Assembly (NCBI RefSeq): GCF_007751035.1
Contig: NZ_CP036433.1
Coordinates: 9,343,001 to 9,407,000, forward strand
DNA: 64,000 nt
Direction: 5' to 3'
Source of the DNA: Lignipirellula cremea
Lineage (GTDB): Bacteria; Planctomycetota; Planctomycetia; Pirellulales; Pirellulaceae
Shown one piece after another: positions 1-8,744 of this stretch. The notes below the pieces were generated by a model, which made no database searches, was not told where the DNA came from, and was given only the letters and a program-made list of their open reading frames with translations. Both the position numbers and the translations under genes were made by a program. Positions within the stretch are counted from its first letter, which is position 1; each line of letters opens with the position of its first letter.

Positions 1-1498
1 CGGTGCGGGGAACATTGAGGGTGAACTCGACGGACTTCTCCCCTTTGCCCGACTGGTCGTCGTGCAGATAACCTTTGCCGACAAAGGTGGGCGAATAGGT
101 CGAGGCTTTCCAGTCGCCGATCTTCCTGGCGTCGGCGTCGTCAAAGACAAGCGTCTGTTCGCCCGCTTTGAGTTTGGCCAGGCGAGCCTCTTCCTGCTTG
201 ACCGTTAGCTGCGTCGCCTTGATCCGGGCCTGCAGCGACTTTTGCTCCGCTTCAAAAGCCTCCACGGCGGCGACCCGCGCGGCGTCGGTCGGCAGCACGC
301 GGCGGGGCCAGGTGGAAACGTACTGCTGGCTTTCTCCCTGCAGCGTACGGGTGCTGCGGAAGATGCCGGCCATGGCGTAATAGTCTTTGGTCGGGATCGG
401 GTCGAACTTGTGGTCGTGGCAACGGGCGCAACCCAGCGTGAGGGCCATGAACGTTTGGCCGACCGTGTTCAGCTGCTCGTCGACGACATCCATGGTGAGC
501 TTCAGTTTGTCCCGTTCGCTTAGCATTTTGGCGCCCAGCATCAGGAAGCCGGTGGCGACAATCTGCTCGCTCCGCTGCGCGTCGCTTTCCGCCGGCAACA
601 GGTCGCCGGCCAGCTGTTCGCGGACAAACTGGTCGTACGGCTTGTCCTGGTTCATGGAGGCAATCACATAATCGCGATACTTCCAGGCGTTATGAAAGGT
701 GGCGTTGAAGTCGCCGCCGTTGGAGTCCGCGTAACGGGCCACGTCCAGCCAGTGCCGGCCCCAGTGCACGCCAAACTGATCCGACTGCAGCAGCCGATCC
801 ACCAGCTTCGGCCAGGCTTCGGGCGAATCGTCCTGCACAAACGCTTCCACCTCTTCCGGGGTCGGCGGCAAACCGATCAGGTCAAAGTACAACCGTCGCA
901 CCAGCGTCCGCCGGTCCGCATCAGGCGCGGGGCTCAGGCCGGCGGCCTGCAGCCGGGCGAACACATAGCGATCGACTTCGGTCTCCGACCAGTTGTCCTT
1001 CAGCACGGGCGGCGGCACGGCCTGCGGGGGCTGGAAGGACCAGAACTGTCGCTCCACTTCCATATCAATCGTTCGCCCCGTGCTCGACGCCGCCAGTTCG
1101 GGTGCGTCGGTGCGCGGGTCAAAGGCGCCTTGCGTGATCCAGGTTTCAAAATCCGCGATCACTTTGTCCGACAGACGCCCGGCCGGAGGCATCTCGACGC
1201 CTTCGTAACGGAGCGCTTCCATGAGCGGGCTCTCGTCCGGCTTGCCAGCGATGACGGCCGGTCCCGAGTCTCCGCCGGTGAGCAGTCCCGCGGCCGAATC
1301 CACGCGCAGGCCGCCTTTGATTTCTTTCGAATCGGCAGCATGGCATTCATTGCAGTGCTGGATCAGCACGGGCCTGATGCGTGCTTCAAAAAAGGCACGC
1401 TGCTCCGCCTCGCCAGCCTGGAGACGGGGCGCCAGGACGCCGCCCAGAAAGCTCGTCCACAAACCGCCAGCCAGCAATAAAAGTGAATAACGGTGCAT
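1..1498 (-). CDS. DUF1549/DUF1553 planctomycete cytochrome-c-like protein (C-terminus off the left edge)
   Basis: About 499 codons are visible, reading leftward from the ATG at 1496-1498. A signal peptide of about 28 residues is followed by a planctomycete cytochrome-c-like segment with CNECH at residues 49-53. The DUF1549 domain follows, with a second CARCH motif near residue 357 in the context CHDHKFDP. The visible end enters a Glu/Lys-rich linker and a LamG/CBM-like stretch. The family is common in Planctomycetes next to DUF1501 genes and is predicted to be secreted; its biochemical role is not established. The partner gene would lie beyond the left edge. The frame is open for the whole stretch, while the opposite-strand frames look like shadows. 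Confidence 0.85.
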   Translation of the reverse strand, partial: MHRYSLLLLAGGLWTSFLGGVLAPRLQAGEAEQRAFFEARIRPVLIQHCNECHAADSKEIKGGLRVDSAAGLLTGGDSGPAVIAGKPDESPLMEALRYEGVEMPPAGRLSDKVIADFETWITQGAFDPRTDAPELAASSTGRTIDMEVERQFWSFQPPQAVPPPVLKDNWSETEVDRYVFARLQAAGLSPAPDADRRTLVRRLYFDLIGLPPTPEEVEAFVQDDSPEAWPKLVDRLLQSDQFGVHWGRHWLDVARYADSNGGDFNATFHNAWKYRDYVIASMNQDKPYDQFVREQLAGDLLPAESDAQRSEQIVATGFLMLGAKMLSERDKLKLTMDVVDEQLNTVGQTFMALTLGCARCHDHKFDPIPTKDYYAMAGIFRSTRTLQGESQQYVSTWPRRVLPTDAARVAAVEAFEAEQKSLQARIKATQLTVKQEEARLAKLKAGEQTLVFDDADARKIGDWKASTYSPTFVGKGYLHDDQSGKGEKSVEFTLNVPRT

Positions 1499-1988
1499 AG
1501 AAATCCCATAGAGGAGGCCGAAGGGCCGATCGGTGAGCCAAAGGGGAACTCTAGTATAAGAAAAAAGCGTTCTTTACGCTTCCTTAAATCAACGGAATTT
1601 TGCCGGAAAGGGACGCATTTCCCCACAAAACCCGCCTGCCGATCGTCGAGAAAATCGACAAAACCACCCACAATAGCGGCCGAAATCGTCCCGGTTCCGT
1701 CCGGCGCCGCCGATCGGTTGCTGTCAAAGCATCGCTATCACGCCAGACGGACGACGTCACTCGCCCCTCTTCCGCAGGGAGAACCGGGGCGTATTTGGGC
1801 AATTTGGCCCGTTGCTCTCCTGTACCGCGCGGCATTCTTTCCTGGCTGGGGCATAATGCCGCGCTCCAGGGAGAAAATGCACGTTTTTCGCCGCTTTTTC
1901 CTGTTCGGCGCGCCGGTTGCGTATCATTACCAGCAAGCCCCTTTTACAAGGCGACGCGTACCCGACCTGTTACCTGGAGAACCGACTC
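1499..1988. other. Divergent intergenic region, 490 bp
   Basis: No convincing gene is seen. It separates the leftward DUF1549 gene from the rightward MoxR operon, so promoters for both should lie here. A 6-bp perfect hairpin (AAGCGT / ACGCTT) lies at 1565-1581. Read on the minus strand it is followed by six T, like a short intrinsic terminator in the 5' leader of the DUF1549 gene. A ribosome site GGAG at 1976-1979 belongs to moxR. Confidence 0.6.
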
Positions 1989-3002
1989 ATGGCATCTGCT
2001 CCGGCTTCGAATACTCACGACCAGATCAACCAGCTGACCGAAGAAATCAAACTCCGCAGCGAACCCTTCCGCCGCCTCGCCGACGAAGTGGGCCGCGTCC
2101 TGGTGGGACAGCGGCAGCTGGTGCACCGCATGCTGATCGGCCTGCTGGGAAACGGCCACCTGCTGATTGAAGGCGTCCCCGGCCTCGCCAAAACCACCGC
2201 CGTCGCTTGCCTGGCCAAAGGGATTCACACCGAGTTCCAGCGCATCCAGTTCACCCCCGACCTGCTGCCGGCCGACCTCATCGGCACGCTCATCTATCGC
2301 CCCCAGGATCAAAAATTCGCCATCCAGAAAGGGCCGATCTTCTCGAACCTGATCCTGGCCGACGAGATCAACCGGGCGCCGGCCAAGGTGCAAAGCGCCC
2401 TGCTGGAAGCGATGCAGGAACGCCAGGTCACCATCGGCCATGAAACCTACCCGCTGGACGATCCGTTCCTGGTCCTGGCCACGCAGAACCCGATTGAACA
2501 GGAAGGCACCTACCCGCTGCCCGAGGCGCAGCTGGACCGCTTTATGCTGAAGGTGATCGTCGGCTACCCGAACCGGGACGAAGAAAAAGTGATTCTCAGC
2601 CGCATGTCGCGGACCCGACCCGCGCTGGATATCACCCCCACGACCACCCCGGCGGAGATCCTCAGCGCCCGCGACCTGATCGATCAGATTTATGTCGACG
2701 ACAAAGTCTGCGACTACATTGTCGACCTCGTCATGGCGACCCGCGACCCGGGCGCCTACAAGCTGCCCATCGCCGATCTGATCCAGTTCGGCGCCTCCCC
2801 GCGGGCGACGATCAACCTGACGCTGGCGGCGAAAGCGAACGCCTTCCTGGCCGGTCGCGGTTACGTGACGCCGGCTGATGTGAAGCACATCGCCCCCGAC
2901 GTGCTGCGGCACCGGGTGATCATTACGTACGAGGCGGAAGCGGAAGAGAAAACGTCTGACGACGTGGTGCGAGCGATCCTCGACTCCATGCCTTCGCCGT
3001 AG
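1989..3002 (+). CDS. moxR: MoxR-family AAA+ ATPase
   Basis: A 337-aa AAA+ ATPase of the MoxR type. Walker A is GVPGLAKT at residues 62-69 and Walker B is LILADE at 121-126, followed by INRAPAKVQ. The sensor and arginine-finger region QNPIEQEGTYPLPEAQLDRF is typical of AAA_3 domains, and an AAA lid domain follows. The ATG at 1989 is preferred over an upstream TTG at 1917 because GGAG lies nine bases before it. It is the first gene of a Bat-type operon. MoxR ATPases act as chaperone-like partners of VWA proteins, and the VWA genes follow directly. The name moxR is used here as a family label. Confidence 0.95.
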   Translation: MASAPASNTHDQINQLTEEIKLRSEPFRRLADEVGRVLVGQRQLVHRMLIGLLGNGHLLIEGVPGLAKTTAVACLAKGIHTEFQRIQFTPDLLPADLIGTLIYRPQDQKFAIQKGPIFSNLILADEINRAPAKVQSALLEAMQERQVTIGHETYPLDDPFLVLATQNPIEQEGTYPLPEAQLDRFMLKVIVGYPNRDEEKVILSRMSRTRPALDITPTTTPAEILSARDLIDQIYVDDKVCDYIVDLVMATRDPGAYKLPIADLIQFGASPRATINLTLAAKANAFLAGRGYVTPADVKHIAPDVLRHRVIITYEAEAEEKTSDDVVRAILDSMPSP

Positions 3003-3086
3003 CGCCGTCCTTGCCGTTTCGTCCTGTTCGTTTCGCCATTGCGTTGCGAGTTGCATCGCCCGTCCTTCGTCCGCTGGAGAACCTGC

Positions 3087-3962
3087 ATGATCCCCCGCGA
3101 AGTCTTGCGCAAGATTCGCCGTATCCAGATTCGCACTTCGCATCTGGCCGACAACCTGCTGGCCGGGCAGTACCATTCGGCCTTCAAGGGTCGCGGCATC
3201 GAGTTCGAAGAGGTCCGGCCGTACCAGGTCGGCGACGACGTTCGCGCCATCGACTGGAACGTGACGGCCCGCTCGGGCGAGACCTACGTGAAGCTGTTCC
3301 GCGAAGAGCGACAGCTGACGGTCAACCTGCTGGTCGACCTGAGCGCCTCGCAGGGGCTGGGGACGCACTGGCAATCGAAGCGCGAGCTGGTGACAGAACT
3401 TGGCGCCGCCCTGGCGTTCTCGGCGATCAAAAACAACGACCAGGTCGGACTGACGCTGTTCACCGACCAGATCGAAAAAATCGTGCCGCCGGCCAGCGGC
3501 AGTCGTCATGTGTTGCGAGTGATCCGCGATCTGCTATACACGCAGCCGATCGGCAGCGGCACCAGCCTGTCCCAGGCGCTGGATCATTTGTGCCGCGGTC
3601 GCAAGCGCCGGTCGGTCGTGTTCCTGGTCAGCGATTTCCAGGATACCGGTTATGAACGCTCGCTGAAAATCGCCCGGCGGAAGCACGATATCATTCCGAT
3701 CGTGGCAGCCGACCAGCGAGAGTTTGAGCTGCCCAATGTGGGCCTGCTGGAACTGATCGATTCCGAAACCGGCCAGGCCGTGCAGCTGGACACCTCGAAC
3801 AAACGCCAGCGACGCTGGTACGCCGAACAATCCCAGCAACGGGCTGAAGAGCGGGACCGTCTGTTTCGCCGACTCCGCATGGACCCCATCCACGTATTCA
3901 CGGGCGAGGACTTCGTCGACCCGCTCCGCAAGTTTTTCCAGAACCGAGAACGCCGACGATGA
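3087..3962 (+). CDS. DUF58 domain-containing protein
   Basis: A 291-aa protein with the DUF58 signature: GRGIEFEEVRPYQVGDDVR, then IDWNVTAR, near residues 36-65. A degenerate VWA-like fold with LLVDLSAS follows. The start at 3087 follows GGAGA at 3076-3080. It lies 84 bases after moxR, and its stop overlaps the next start (ATGA at 3959-3962), which indicates translational coupling. DUF58 proteins accompany MoxR ATPases and VWA proteins in aerotolerance-type operons. The usual serine/threonine MIDAS pattern is incomplete, as is common in DUF58. Confidence 0.92.
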   Translation: MIPREVLRKIRRIQIRTSHLADNLLAGQYHSAFKGRGIEFEEVRPYQVGDDVRAIDWNVTARSGETYVKLFREERQLTVNLLVDLSASQGLGTHWQSKRELVTELGAALAFSAIKNNDQVGLTLFTDQIEKIVPPASGSRHVLRVIRDLLYTQPIGSGTSLSQALDHLCRGRKRRSVVFLVSDFQDTGYERSLKIARRKHDIIPIVAADQREFELPNVGLLELIDSETGQAVQLDTSNKRQRRWYAEQSQQRAEERDRLFRRLRMDPIHVFTGEDFVDPLRKFFQNRERRR

Positions 3963-5230
3963 GATACACGCACACCCCACAACCGCCCGCCCGCTCGGGA
4001 CTTGAAAAAGATAACCGGCAGATTCTCGTTCGTTGTTTTGAGAAAGAGCAGACGCCGGAAAGTCGACTTTCACTCCGTGAAAGCAGGCGTTCGTTTGCGG
4101 AGCAAAAGACGACATACCGTCGACTTCCGTCAGCCAAACGTTTCTCGTTCCCCGCGGCCGCACTGCTACTCTGCAGTCTGCTGCCGGCTGGTATCGCAGC
4201 GCGTCCCGCCGTCGCGGCCCCGCCAGTCAGCGCTGCCCCGTCCGACAACCCGAATACAACCACGCCGTTGACCGCCAGTCGTCAGGGCGGGCCGGTGGAA
4301 CTGACCGTCGCGATTGACAAGGCGACGGCCCAGATTGCCGAACCGATCACGCTGACGCTCACGGTGCAAGCGCCGGAACAGGTCACCGTCTCCCTGCCTC
4401 CGCAGCCGGCGACGCTGGGCCCGTTCACCGTGCTGCACGTCTCCGACGCGCTCGATCTGCCGACGGCCGGCGGCCGGCAGTCGGTCCGCCAGTATCAACT
4501 GGAATGCCTGACCGCCGGCCCGCAAACGGTGCCGGCGATCGCCGTGAGTTATACGGATCGACGCAGTGAGCCGACCGTCAGCGAGTTGCTGGAGTCGCCC
4601 ACGCTGCAGGTCAACATTGCGAGCGTGCTGGAAGGAACGCCCGACCCGCTCGCGTTTCGCGACTTGAAAGATGTTGTCGAACTGCCGGAGGAGCCGCCGA
4701 CTTCGTACGCCTGGCTGGCCTGGTCGCTGGGAGCGGCCGCCGTGCTGAGCTGCGCGGGAGCCGCGCTCCTGCTCTGGCCCCATCGCCGAAGCTCGCTGCC
4801 GCCCGGTCGCTGGGCGCTGGCGGAACTGGCTGCCCTGGAGGAAAGCGATCTGGTGGCGGCCGGCGAGACGGAACGTTTTTATGTGCGACTGACCGACATT
4901 GTCCGCCAGTTTATCGAACGCCGGTTTGAGATCGGCGCGTCGACCTTGACCACGGCCGAGTTCCTGGATCAGGCCACCCGGCGGGAAGCGCTGGGACCGG
5001 ACCAGCAGCGCGTGCTGAAAGAGTTCCTGTCACAGGCCGACCTCGTCAAGTTCGCCCGCTTCCAGCCCAACCCGACCGACGCCGCCGGCGCGATCGACGT
5101 CGCCCGACAGTTCGTCGTACAGGCGGCCGAACCGTCGCCCGCAACGCCGTCGCCCACAACGCCATCGCCCGGTTCGTCATCGCCGTCATCCGCATCGCCT
5201 GCGGCTCCCTCAGAGAAGGAGAACGCCTGA
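3959..5230 (+). CDS. BatD-like / DUF4381-like single-pass membrane protein
   Basis: A 423-aa protein. The start ATG overlaps the DUF58 stop by four bases. The first 60 residues are unlike the rest and are encoded by a copy of a dispersed intergenic repeat (4021-4148). The natural secretion signal seems to begin only after it, at FSFPAAALLLCSLLPAG. A beta-sandwich BatD-like part (about residues 110-230) is followed by one membrane segment (about 246-270, ending LLLWP). A cytoplasmic helical part and a Pro/Ser/Thr-rich tail complete it. It sits between DUF58 and the first VWA gene, where small Bat-type partners are usually found. The true start may be further in, or a cytoplasmic leader may have been added by the repeat. 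Confidence 0.75.
   Translation: MRYTHTPQPPARSGLEKDNRQILVRCFEKEQTPESRLSLRESRRSFAEQKTTYRRLPSAKRFSFPAAALLLCSLLPAGIAARPAVAAPPVSAAPSDNPNTTTPLTASRQGGPVELTVAIDKATAQIAEPITLTLTVQAPEQVTVSLPPQPATLGPFTVLHVSDALDLPTAGGRQSVRQYQLECLTAGPQTVPAIAVSYTDRRSEPTVSELLESPTLQVNIASVLEGTPDPLAFRDLKDVVELPEEPPTSYAWLAWSLGAAAVLSCAGAALLLWPHRRSSLPPGRWALAELAALEESDLVAAGETERFYVRLTDIVRQFIERRFEIGASTLTTAEFLDQATRREALGPDQQRVLKEFLSQADLVKFARFQPNPTDAAGAIDVARQFVVQAAEPSPATPSPTTPSPGSSSPSSASPAAPSEKENA
4021..4148 (+). repeat. Dispersed hairpin-rich repeat A, copy 1 (inside a reading frame)
   Basis: It shares blocks with copies at 8500-8662 and 29676-29850: TTCGT(C/T)GTTTxAG, CAGACGCCGGA(C/A)AGTCG, CTTTCACTCCGTGAAAG and the later CGGAGC(A/G)AAAG. 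CTTTCACTCCGTGAAAG can fold as a short hairpin. Here the repeat is read through as the N-terminal part of the gene starting at 3959, whereas the other copies are intergenic. Confidence 0.75.
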
Positions 5231-6309
5231 TGTTTCATGCCCCTTCAGCCTGGTTTTTGCTGTTGCTGTTGCTGGTTCCGCTGCTGGTGTGGCGGATGCT
5301 GGCCAGCCGGCGCCGGGCCGCCATTTTGTTCAGTTCGACGGCCTGGTTCGCCCAGGTGACGCCCAGCTGGAAACAGCGTTTACGCTGGCTGCCCGGCGCG
5401 CTCCGGGTGGCGGCGATCGTGCTGCTGATTGTCGCGCTGGCCCGGCCGCAGGAAGGCCGGAAACAGACGATCGTCGACAGCGAAGGGATCGCCATTGAGA
5501 TGGTCGTCGACCGCTCCGGCAGTATGCAGGCGATGGACTTCGAAGTGGACGGCCAGCCTGTCGATCGGCTGACGGCCGTGAAAGATGTCGCCGGCAAGTT
5601 CATCACCGGCGGCGATCGGCTGGAAGGTCGCACCAGCGACCTGGTCGGTCTGGTGACGTTCGCCGGGCATGCCGACGGCGTGGCCCCGCCGACGCTGGAT
5701 CATCCTTACCTGATCGACGAGCTCGACCGCACGCAGATCGCCCTGGATCGCAGCGAAGACGGCACGGCGATCGGCGACGCCATCGGCCTGGCGGTGGAGA
5801 AGCTGACGTCGCTCGGCCAGGACGAACAGCGGAAGATCAAAAGCAAAGTCGCCATCCTGCTGACCGACGGCGAGAACAACGCGGGCGATCTCGATCCCGT
5901 CCAGGCCGCCGAACTGGCCTCCGCCATGGGCGTCAAAATTTACACGATCGGCGTCGGCACCCAGGGCCGCGCTCCGGTGCCGGTGGTGGATCGTTTTACG
6001 GGCCGCCGCCAGCTGCAGTGGGCCCGCGTGAACATCGACGAAACGACCCTGAAAAAAGTCGCCGCCGCCACCGGCGGCCAGTACTTCCGGGCGACCGATA
6101 CGGCCTCGCTGGAAGCGATTTACAAAGAGATTGACCAGCTGGAGAAAAGCCGCGTGGAAGCGCGGCACTACACCGACTATCGCGAACTGGCGATTGAGCC
6201 AGTCTACGCCGGCGCCATGACATTGCCGCCGGTCGTGCTGGTCGCCTTCCTGCTGCTATCGGCGCAACTTGTGCTCAGCCATACCTGGTTTCGACAAATC
6301 CCCGCGTGA
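5230..6309 (+). CDS. VWA-domain membrane protein, BatA-like
   Basis: A 359-aa protein whose start overlaps the previous stop (TGATG at 5228-5232). An N-terminal membrane segment (FLLLLLLVPLLVW) and a second one near residue 65 precede a von Willebrand A domain with an intact MIDAS, DRSGSM, near residue 96. The TDGENNAGD motif lies near 210. A final membrane segment at the C-terminus (LPPVVLVAFLLLSAQLVL) gives the usual BatA topology. Its operon position between the DUF58/MoxR genes and the BatB-like gene fits an inner-membrane VWA complex that works with MoxR. The Bat name refers to Bacteroides aerotolerance; function in planctomycetes is inferred. Confidence 0.9.
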   Translation: MFHAPSAWFLLLLLLVPLLVWRMLASRRRAAILFSSTAWFAQVTPSWKQRLRWLPGALRVAAIVLLIVALARPQEGRKQTIVDSEGIAIEMVVDRSGSMQAMDFEVDGQPVDRLTAVKDVAGKFITGGDRLEGRTSDLVGLVTFAGHADGVAPPTLDHPYLIDELDRTQIALDRSEDGTAIGDAIGLAVEKLTSLGQDEQRKIKSKVAILLTDGENNAGDLDPVQAAELASAMGVKIYTIGVGTQGRAPVPVVDRFTGRRQLQWARVNIDETTLKKVAAATGGQYFRATDTASLEAIYKEIDQLEKSRVEARHYTDYRELAIEPVYAGAMTLPPVVLVAFLLLSAQLVLSHTWFRQIPA

Positions 6310-8453
6310 GCGATTTCATGGATATTCAATTCGGCAATTTTACTGCGTTGCATCTGCTCTGGGTCGTGGCGGCCGTGATGGTCGTCGTGCTGTTCGCCAT
6401 GGCGGCCCGGCGCCGGGCGCTGGCCCGTTTCGCCACCTCCAATCTGGTCGGACGCCTGGCTCTCGCCGGTAACCGCGGCCGGCAGTGGATCAAAGCGATC
6501 CTGGCGACGGCGGCCCTGGCCTTGATGGTCGTGTCGCTGCTCGACATCCGCTGGGGGAAAGCCTGGCGAGAGACGCCGCAGAAAGGGATTGAAGTAATGT
6601 TTGTACTGGATGTGTCCCGCTCCATGCTGGCGGAAGACGTCGCCCCCAACCGGCTGGACCGGGCCAAACGGCAGATCGGCGATATGGTCGAAGCGATGGC
6701 GGGCGACCGCGTGGGACTGGTCGCGTTCGCCGGCACGGCCCGTCGCCTGGTCCCGCTGACCAGCCACTACCATGACTTCCAGCAGACGCTCCAGAGCGCC
6801 GGCCCGCTCGATGTCGATCGCGGCGGCTCTCGCCTGGGCGACGCCCTGAAACTGGCGTCCGAAGGCTTCCTGGATCAGACGGGCGACCACAAAGCGATCG
6901 TCGTGTTTACCGACGGCGAAGACCAGGAAAGCAAGCCGGTCGAAACGGCCGAGCAACTGCACCGCGACCACGGCATTCGCATCTTCACCGTCGGCCTGGG
7001 CGACTTCGAACAAGGCGCCCGGATCCCGGTGCAGCAGGGGAACCGCGGCCGGTCGTACATGGAATACGAAGGCCAGCAGGTCTGGTCGAAAATGAACGGC
7101 GCCACGCTGGAACAGGTCGCCCTCGCCGCCGACGGCGCCTACATTCCGGCCGGCGTGAAGCAGGTTGACATGGGCCAGGTGTATCACCGCTATGTGTCGC
7201 AGGTGGAACAGCGCGACTTTGAAACGGCCCGCATCCATAGCTATCTGCCGCGGTTCCAGTGGTTCGTCGGCCTGGCGTTATTGCTGCTGACGATCGACAC
7301 GCTGTTGCCCGCCGTCCGTCGTCGCCGGGAGACCTCGGGGGGAGCATCGCCGTCGCTGGCGACCGCCGCCTCGACCTCTTCGCGTAACAAAGCGGCCGCC
7401 GCCACGAGTCTGGCGATGTTGCTGCTCCTGCCGCAGATCGGCTCCGCCGCGGAGCCCGCCGATCTGGTCCGCAAGGCCAACCAGGCCCTGCACGCCGGCG
7501 AATTCGACCAGGCAATGGCCGACTACCAGCAGGCCGCGGAGAGCGATCCGAACCGACCCGAACTGCTCTATAACCAGGCCGTCGTGCAGTATCGCCAGGG
7601 GCAGTACGATCAGGCCCGCCAGCTGTTCGCCCAGGCGACCGCCACGGCCGACTCGGCCCTGGACGCCAAGGCCCGCTACAACCTGGCCAACTGCGACTAC
7701 GCCGAGGCGGTCCAGCTGGCAACCAGCGACAAGCCGGCCGCCATCGAGCGACTGCAGTCCGCCATCCCCCAGTACCGGGCCGCCCTCCAGGGCGACCCGA
7801 CCGACACCGACGCCCGGGCCAACCTCCAGCTGGCCCAGCTGCTCATCAATCAACTCCAGCAAGAAGAAGAGCAGGAGCAGCAGGATGAACAGCAGAAGGA
7901 CGATCAGCAGAAGGACGACCAGCAGCAGGACGACCAGCAAAAGGACGACCAACAAAAGGACGACCAGCAGCAGGACGGCCAGCAGCAGGACGACCAGCAG
8001 CAGGACGGCCAGCAGCAGGACGGCCAGCAGCAGGACGGCCAACAGCAGGACGACCAGCAGCAGGACGGCCAACAGCAGGACGGCCAGCAGCAGGACGACC
8101 AACAGCAGGACGGCCAGCAGCAGGACGACCAGCAGAACGACGGCCAACAGCAGGACGGCCAGCAGAAGTCGGAAGACGAACCGCAGGAGCCGTCCGACCA
8201 GCAGGGTCAACCGTCGCCCGATGGCGAAGAGGCGAACGACCCCGCCCAGCAACCGCCCGCCGGCGGCCAGCCAGGCGAGGCCTCGCCCGACGACCAGGGC
8301 GAGGAGCTGCCGGCCTTCGACAACACCCGGTCGATGACCAAAGAAGAAGCCCAGAAAATGCTGCAGGCGGTCCGCGACCGCGAGCTGCTGCGACACCTGC
8401 AGCAACAGCGGCAAACCCAGCGTCAGCGTCTGCCGGTCGATCGCGACTGGTAA
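6306..8453 (+). CDS. BatB-BatC fusion: VWA domain, TPR and Gln/Asp/Gly repeat tail
   Basis: A 715-aa protein starting at a GTG that overlaps the previous stop (GTGA at 6306-6309); an ATG at 6318 is the alternative. Two N-terminal membrane segments lead to a VWA domain with DVSRSM (about residue 101) and TDGEDQES (about 202). A third membrane segment lies near 320. After a second hydrophobic segment near 370, tetratricopeptide repeats occupy about 385-490, as in BatC. A very polar region at about 520-620 then repeats [10 protein letters not shown] units. The C-terminus ends in a basic Gln/Arg-rich helix. In Bacteroides these parts are separate genes, so this is a fusion of BatB and BatC modules. 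Confidence 0.9.
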   Translation: MSDFMDIQFGNFTALHLLWVVAAVMVVVLFAMAARRRALARFATSNLVGRLALAGNRGRQWIKAILATAALALMVVSLLDIRWGKAWRETPQKGIEVMFVLDVSRSMLAEDVAPNRLDRAKRQIGDMVEAMAGDRVGLVAFAGTARRLVPLTSHYHDFQQTLQSAGPLDVDRGGSRLGDALKLASEGFLDQTGDHKAIVVFTDGEDQESKPVETAEQLHRDHGIRIFTVGLGDFEQGARIPVQQGNRGRSYMEYEGQQVWSKMNGATLEQVALAADGAYIPAGVKQVDMGQVYHRYVSQVEQRDFETARIHSYLPRFQWFVGLALLLLTIDTLLPAVRRRRETSGGASPSLATAASTSSRNKAAAATSLAMLLLLPQIGSAAEPADLVRKANQALHAGEFDQAMADYQQAAESDPNRPELLYNQAVVQYRQGQYDQARQLFAQATATADSALDAKARYNLANCDYAEAVQLATSDKPAAIERLQSAIPQYRAALQGDPTDTDARANLQLAQLLINQLQQEEEQEQQDEQQKDDQQKDDQQQDDQQKDDQQKDDQQQDGQQQDDQQQDGQQQDGQQQDGQQQDDQQQDGQQQDGQQQDDQQQDGQQQDDQQNDGQQQDGQQKSEDEPQEPSDQQGQPSPDGEEANDPAQQPPAGGQPGEASPDDQGEELPAFDNTRSMTKEEAQKMLQAVRDRELLRHLQQQRQTQRQRLPVDRDW
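7876..8170 (+). repeat. In-frame 15-bp tandem repeat coding for (D/G)DQQQ units
   Basis: About 19 imperfect copies of a 15-base unit (GACCAGCAGCAGGAC and variants with GGC or AAG) lie inside the BatB-BatC gene. They encode Gln/Asp/Gly/Lys pentapeptides. Point variation is mostly GAC/GGC and CAG/AAG, and length is always a multiple of three. Such an array is prone to slippage, so copy number may differ between strains. Confidence 0.9.
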
Positions 8454-8499
8454 CGGCCGGCAGAACGGGCGCCCCTGCCCGTTCCCGCTGAGAAAGACC

Positions 8500-8662
8500 G
8501 TCGGAGTCTCGTTCGTCGTTTCGAGGAACGACAGACGCCGGACAGTCGCCTTTCACTCCGTGAAAGGACACGTACTTTCGCGGAGCGAAAGTCGACTTTC
8601 TGCGCCGGCTGGTTCGCAAAACAACCCAACCAGAATCGACAGTAATTGACTTAGCGCTCCGA
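8500..8662 (+). repeat. Dispersed hairpin-rich repeat A, copy 2
   Basis: It fills most of the 291-base gap between the BatB-BatC gene and the large BatD-like gene. It contains two inverted-repeat hairpins, CTTTCACTCCGTGAAAG and ACTTTCGCGGAGCGAAAGT. Its end resembles copy 3 (29676-29850): CGCAxAACxACCxAACC then ATCGAC, then CTTAGCGxTCC. Its position suggests either a transcript-processing or stability element, or a small mobile repeat. Confidence 0.75.
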
Positions 8663-8744
8663 GCAAAAGCACACCCTGCACGTCGTTCCTGACGACAACC
8701 AACCGGCTCAACCGCCCCTTTATTCATACGCATCGAGCTTTCCC

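Noticed and set aside
692-1480. A 262-aa open frame on the plus strand
   Set aside because: It is the complement of the DUF1549 gene; its Arg/Gln/His-rich composition is that of a shadow frame.
1944-3509. A 521-aa open frame on the minus strand
   Set aside because: It spans moxR and part of the DUF58 gene, whose plus-strand domains are unmistakable.
7876-8170. Regularly spaced repeats as a possible CRISPR array
   Set aside because: Units are 15 bases with no spacers, in frame in a coding sequence.
7278-8414. A Leu/Val-rich minus-strand frame resembling a membrane protein
   Set aside because: The Leu/Val runs are the complement of the Gln/Asp repeat array; no gene.
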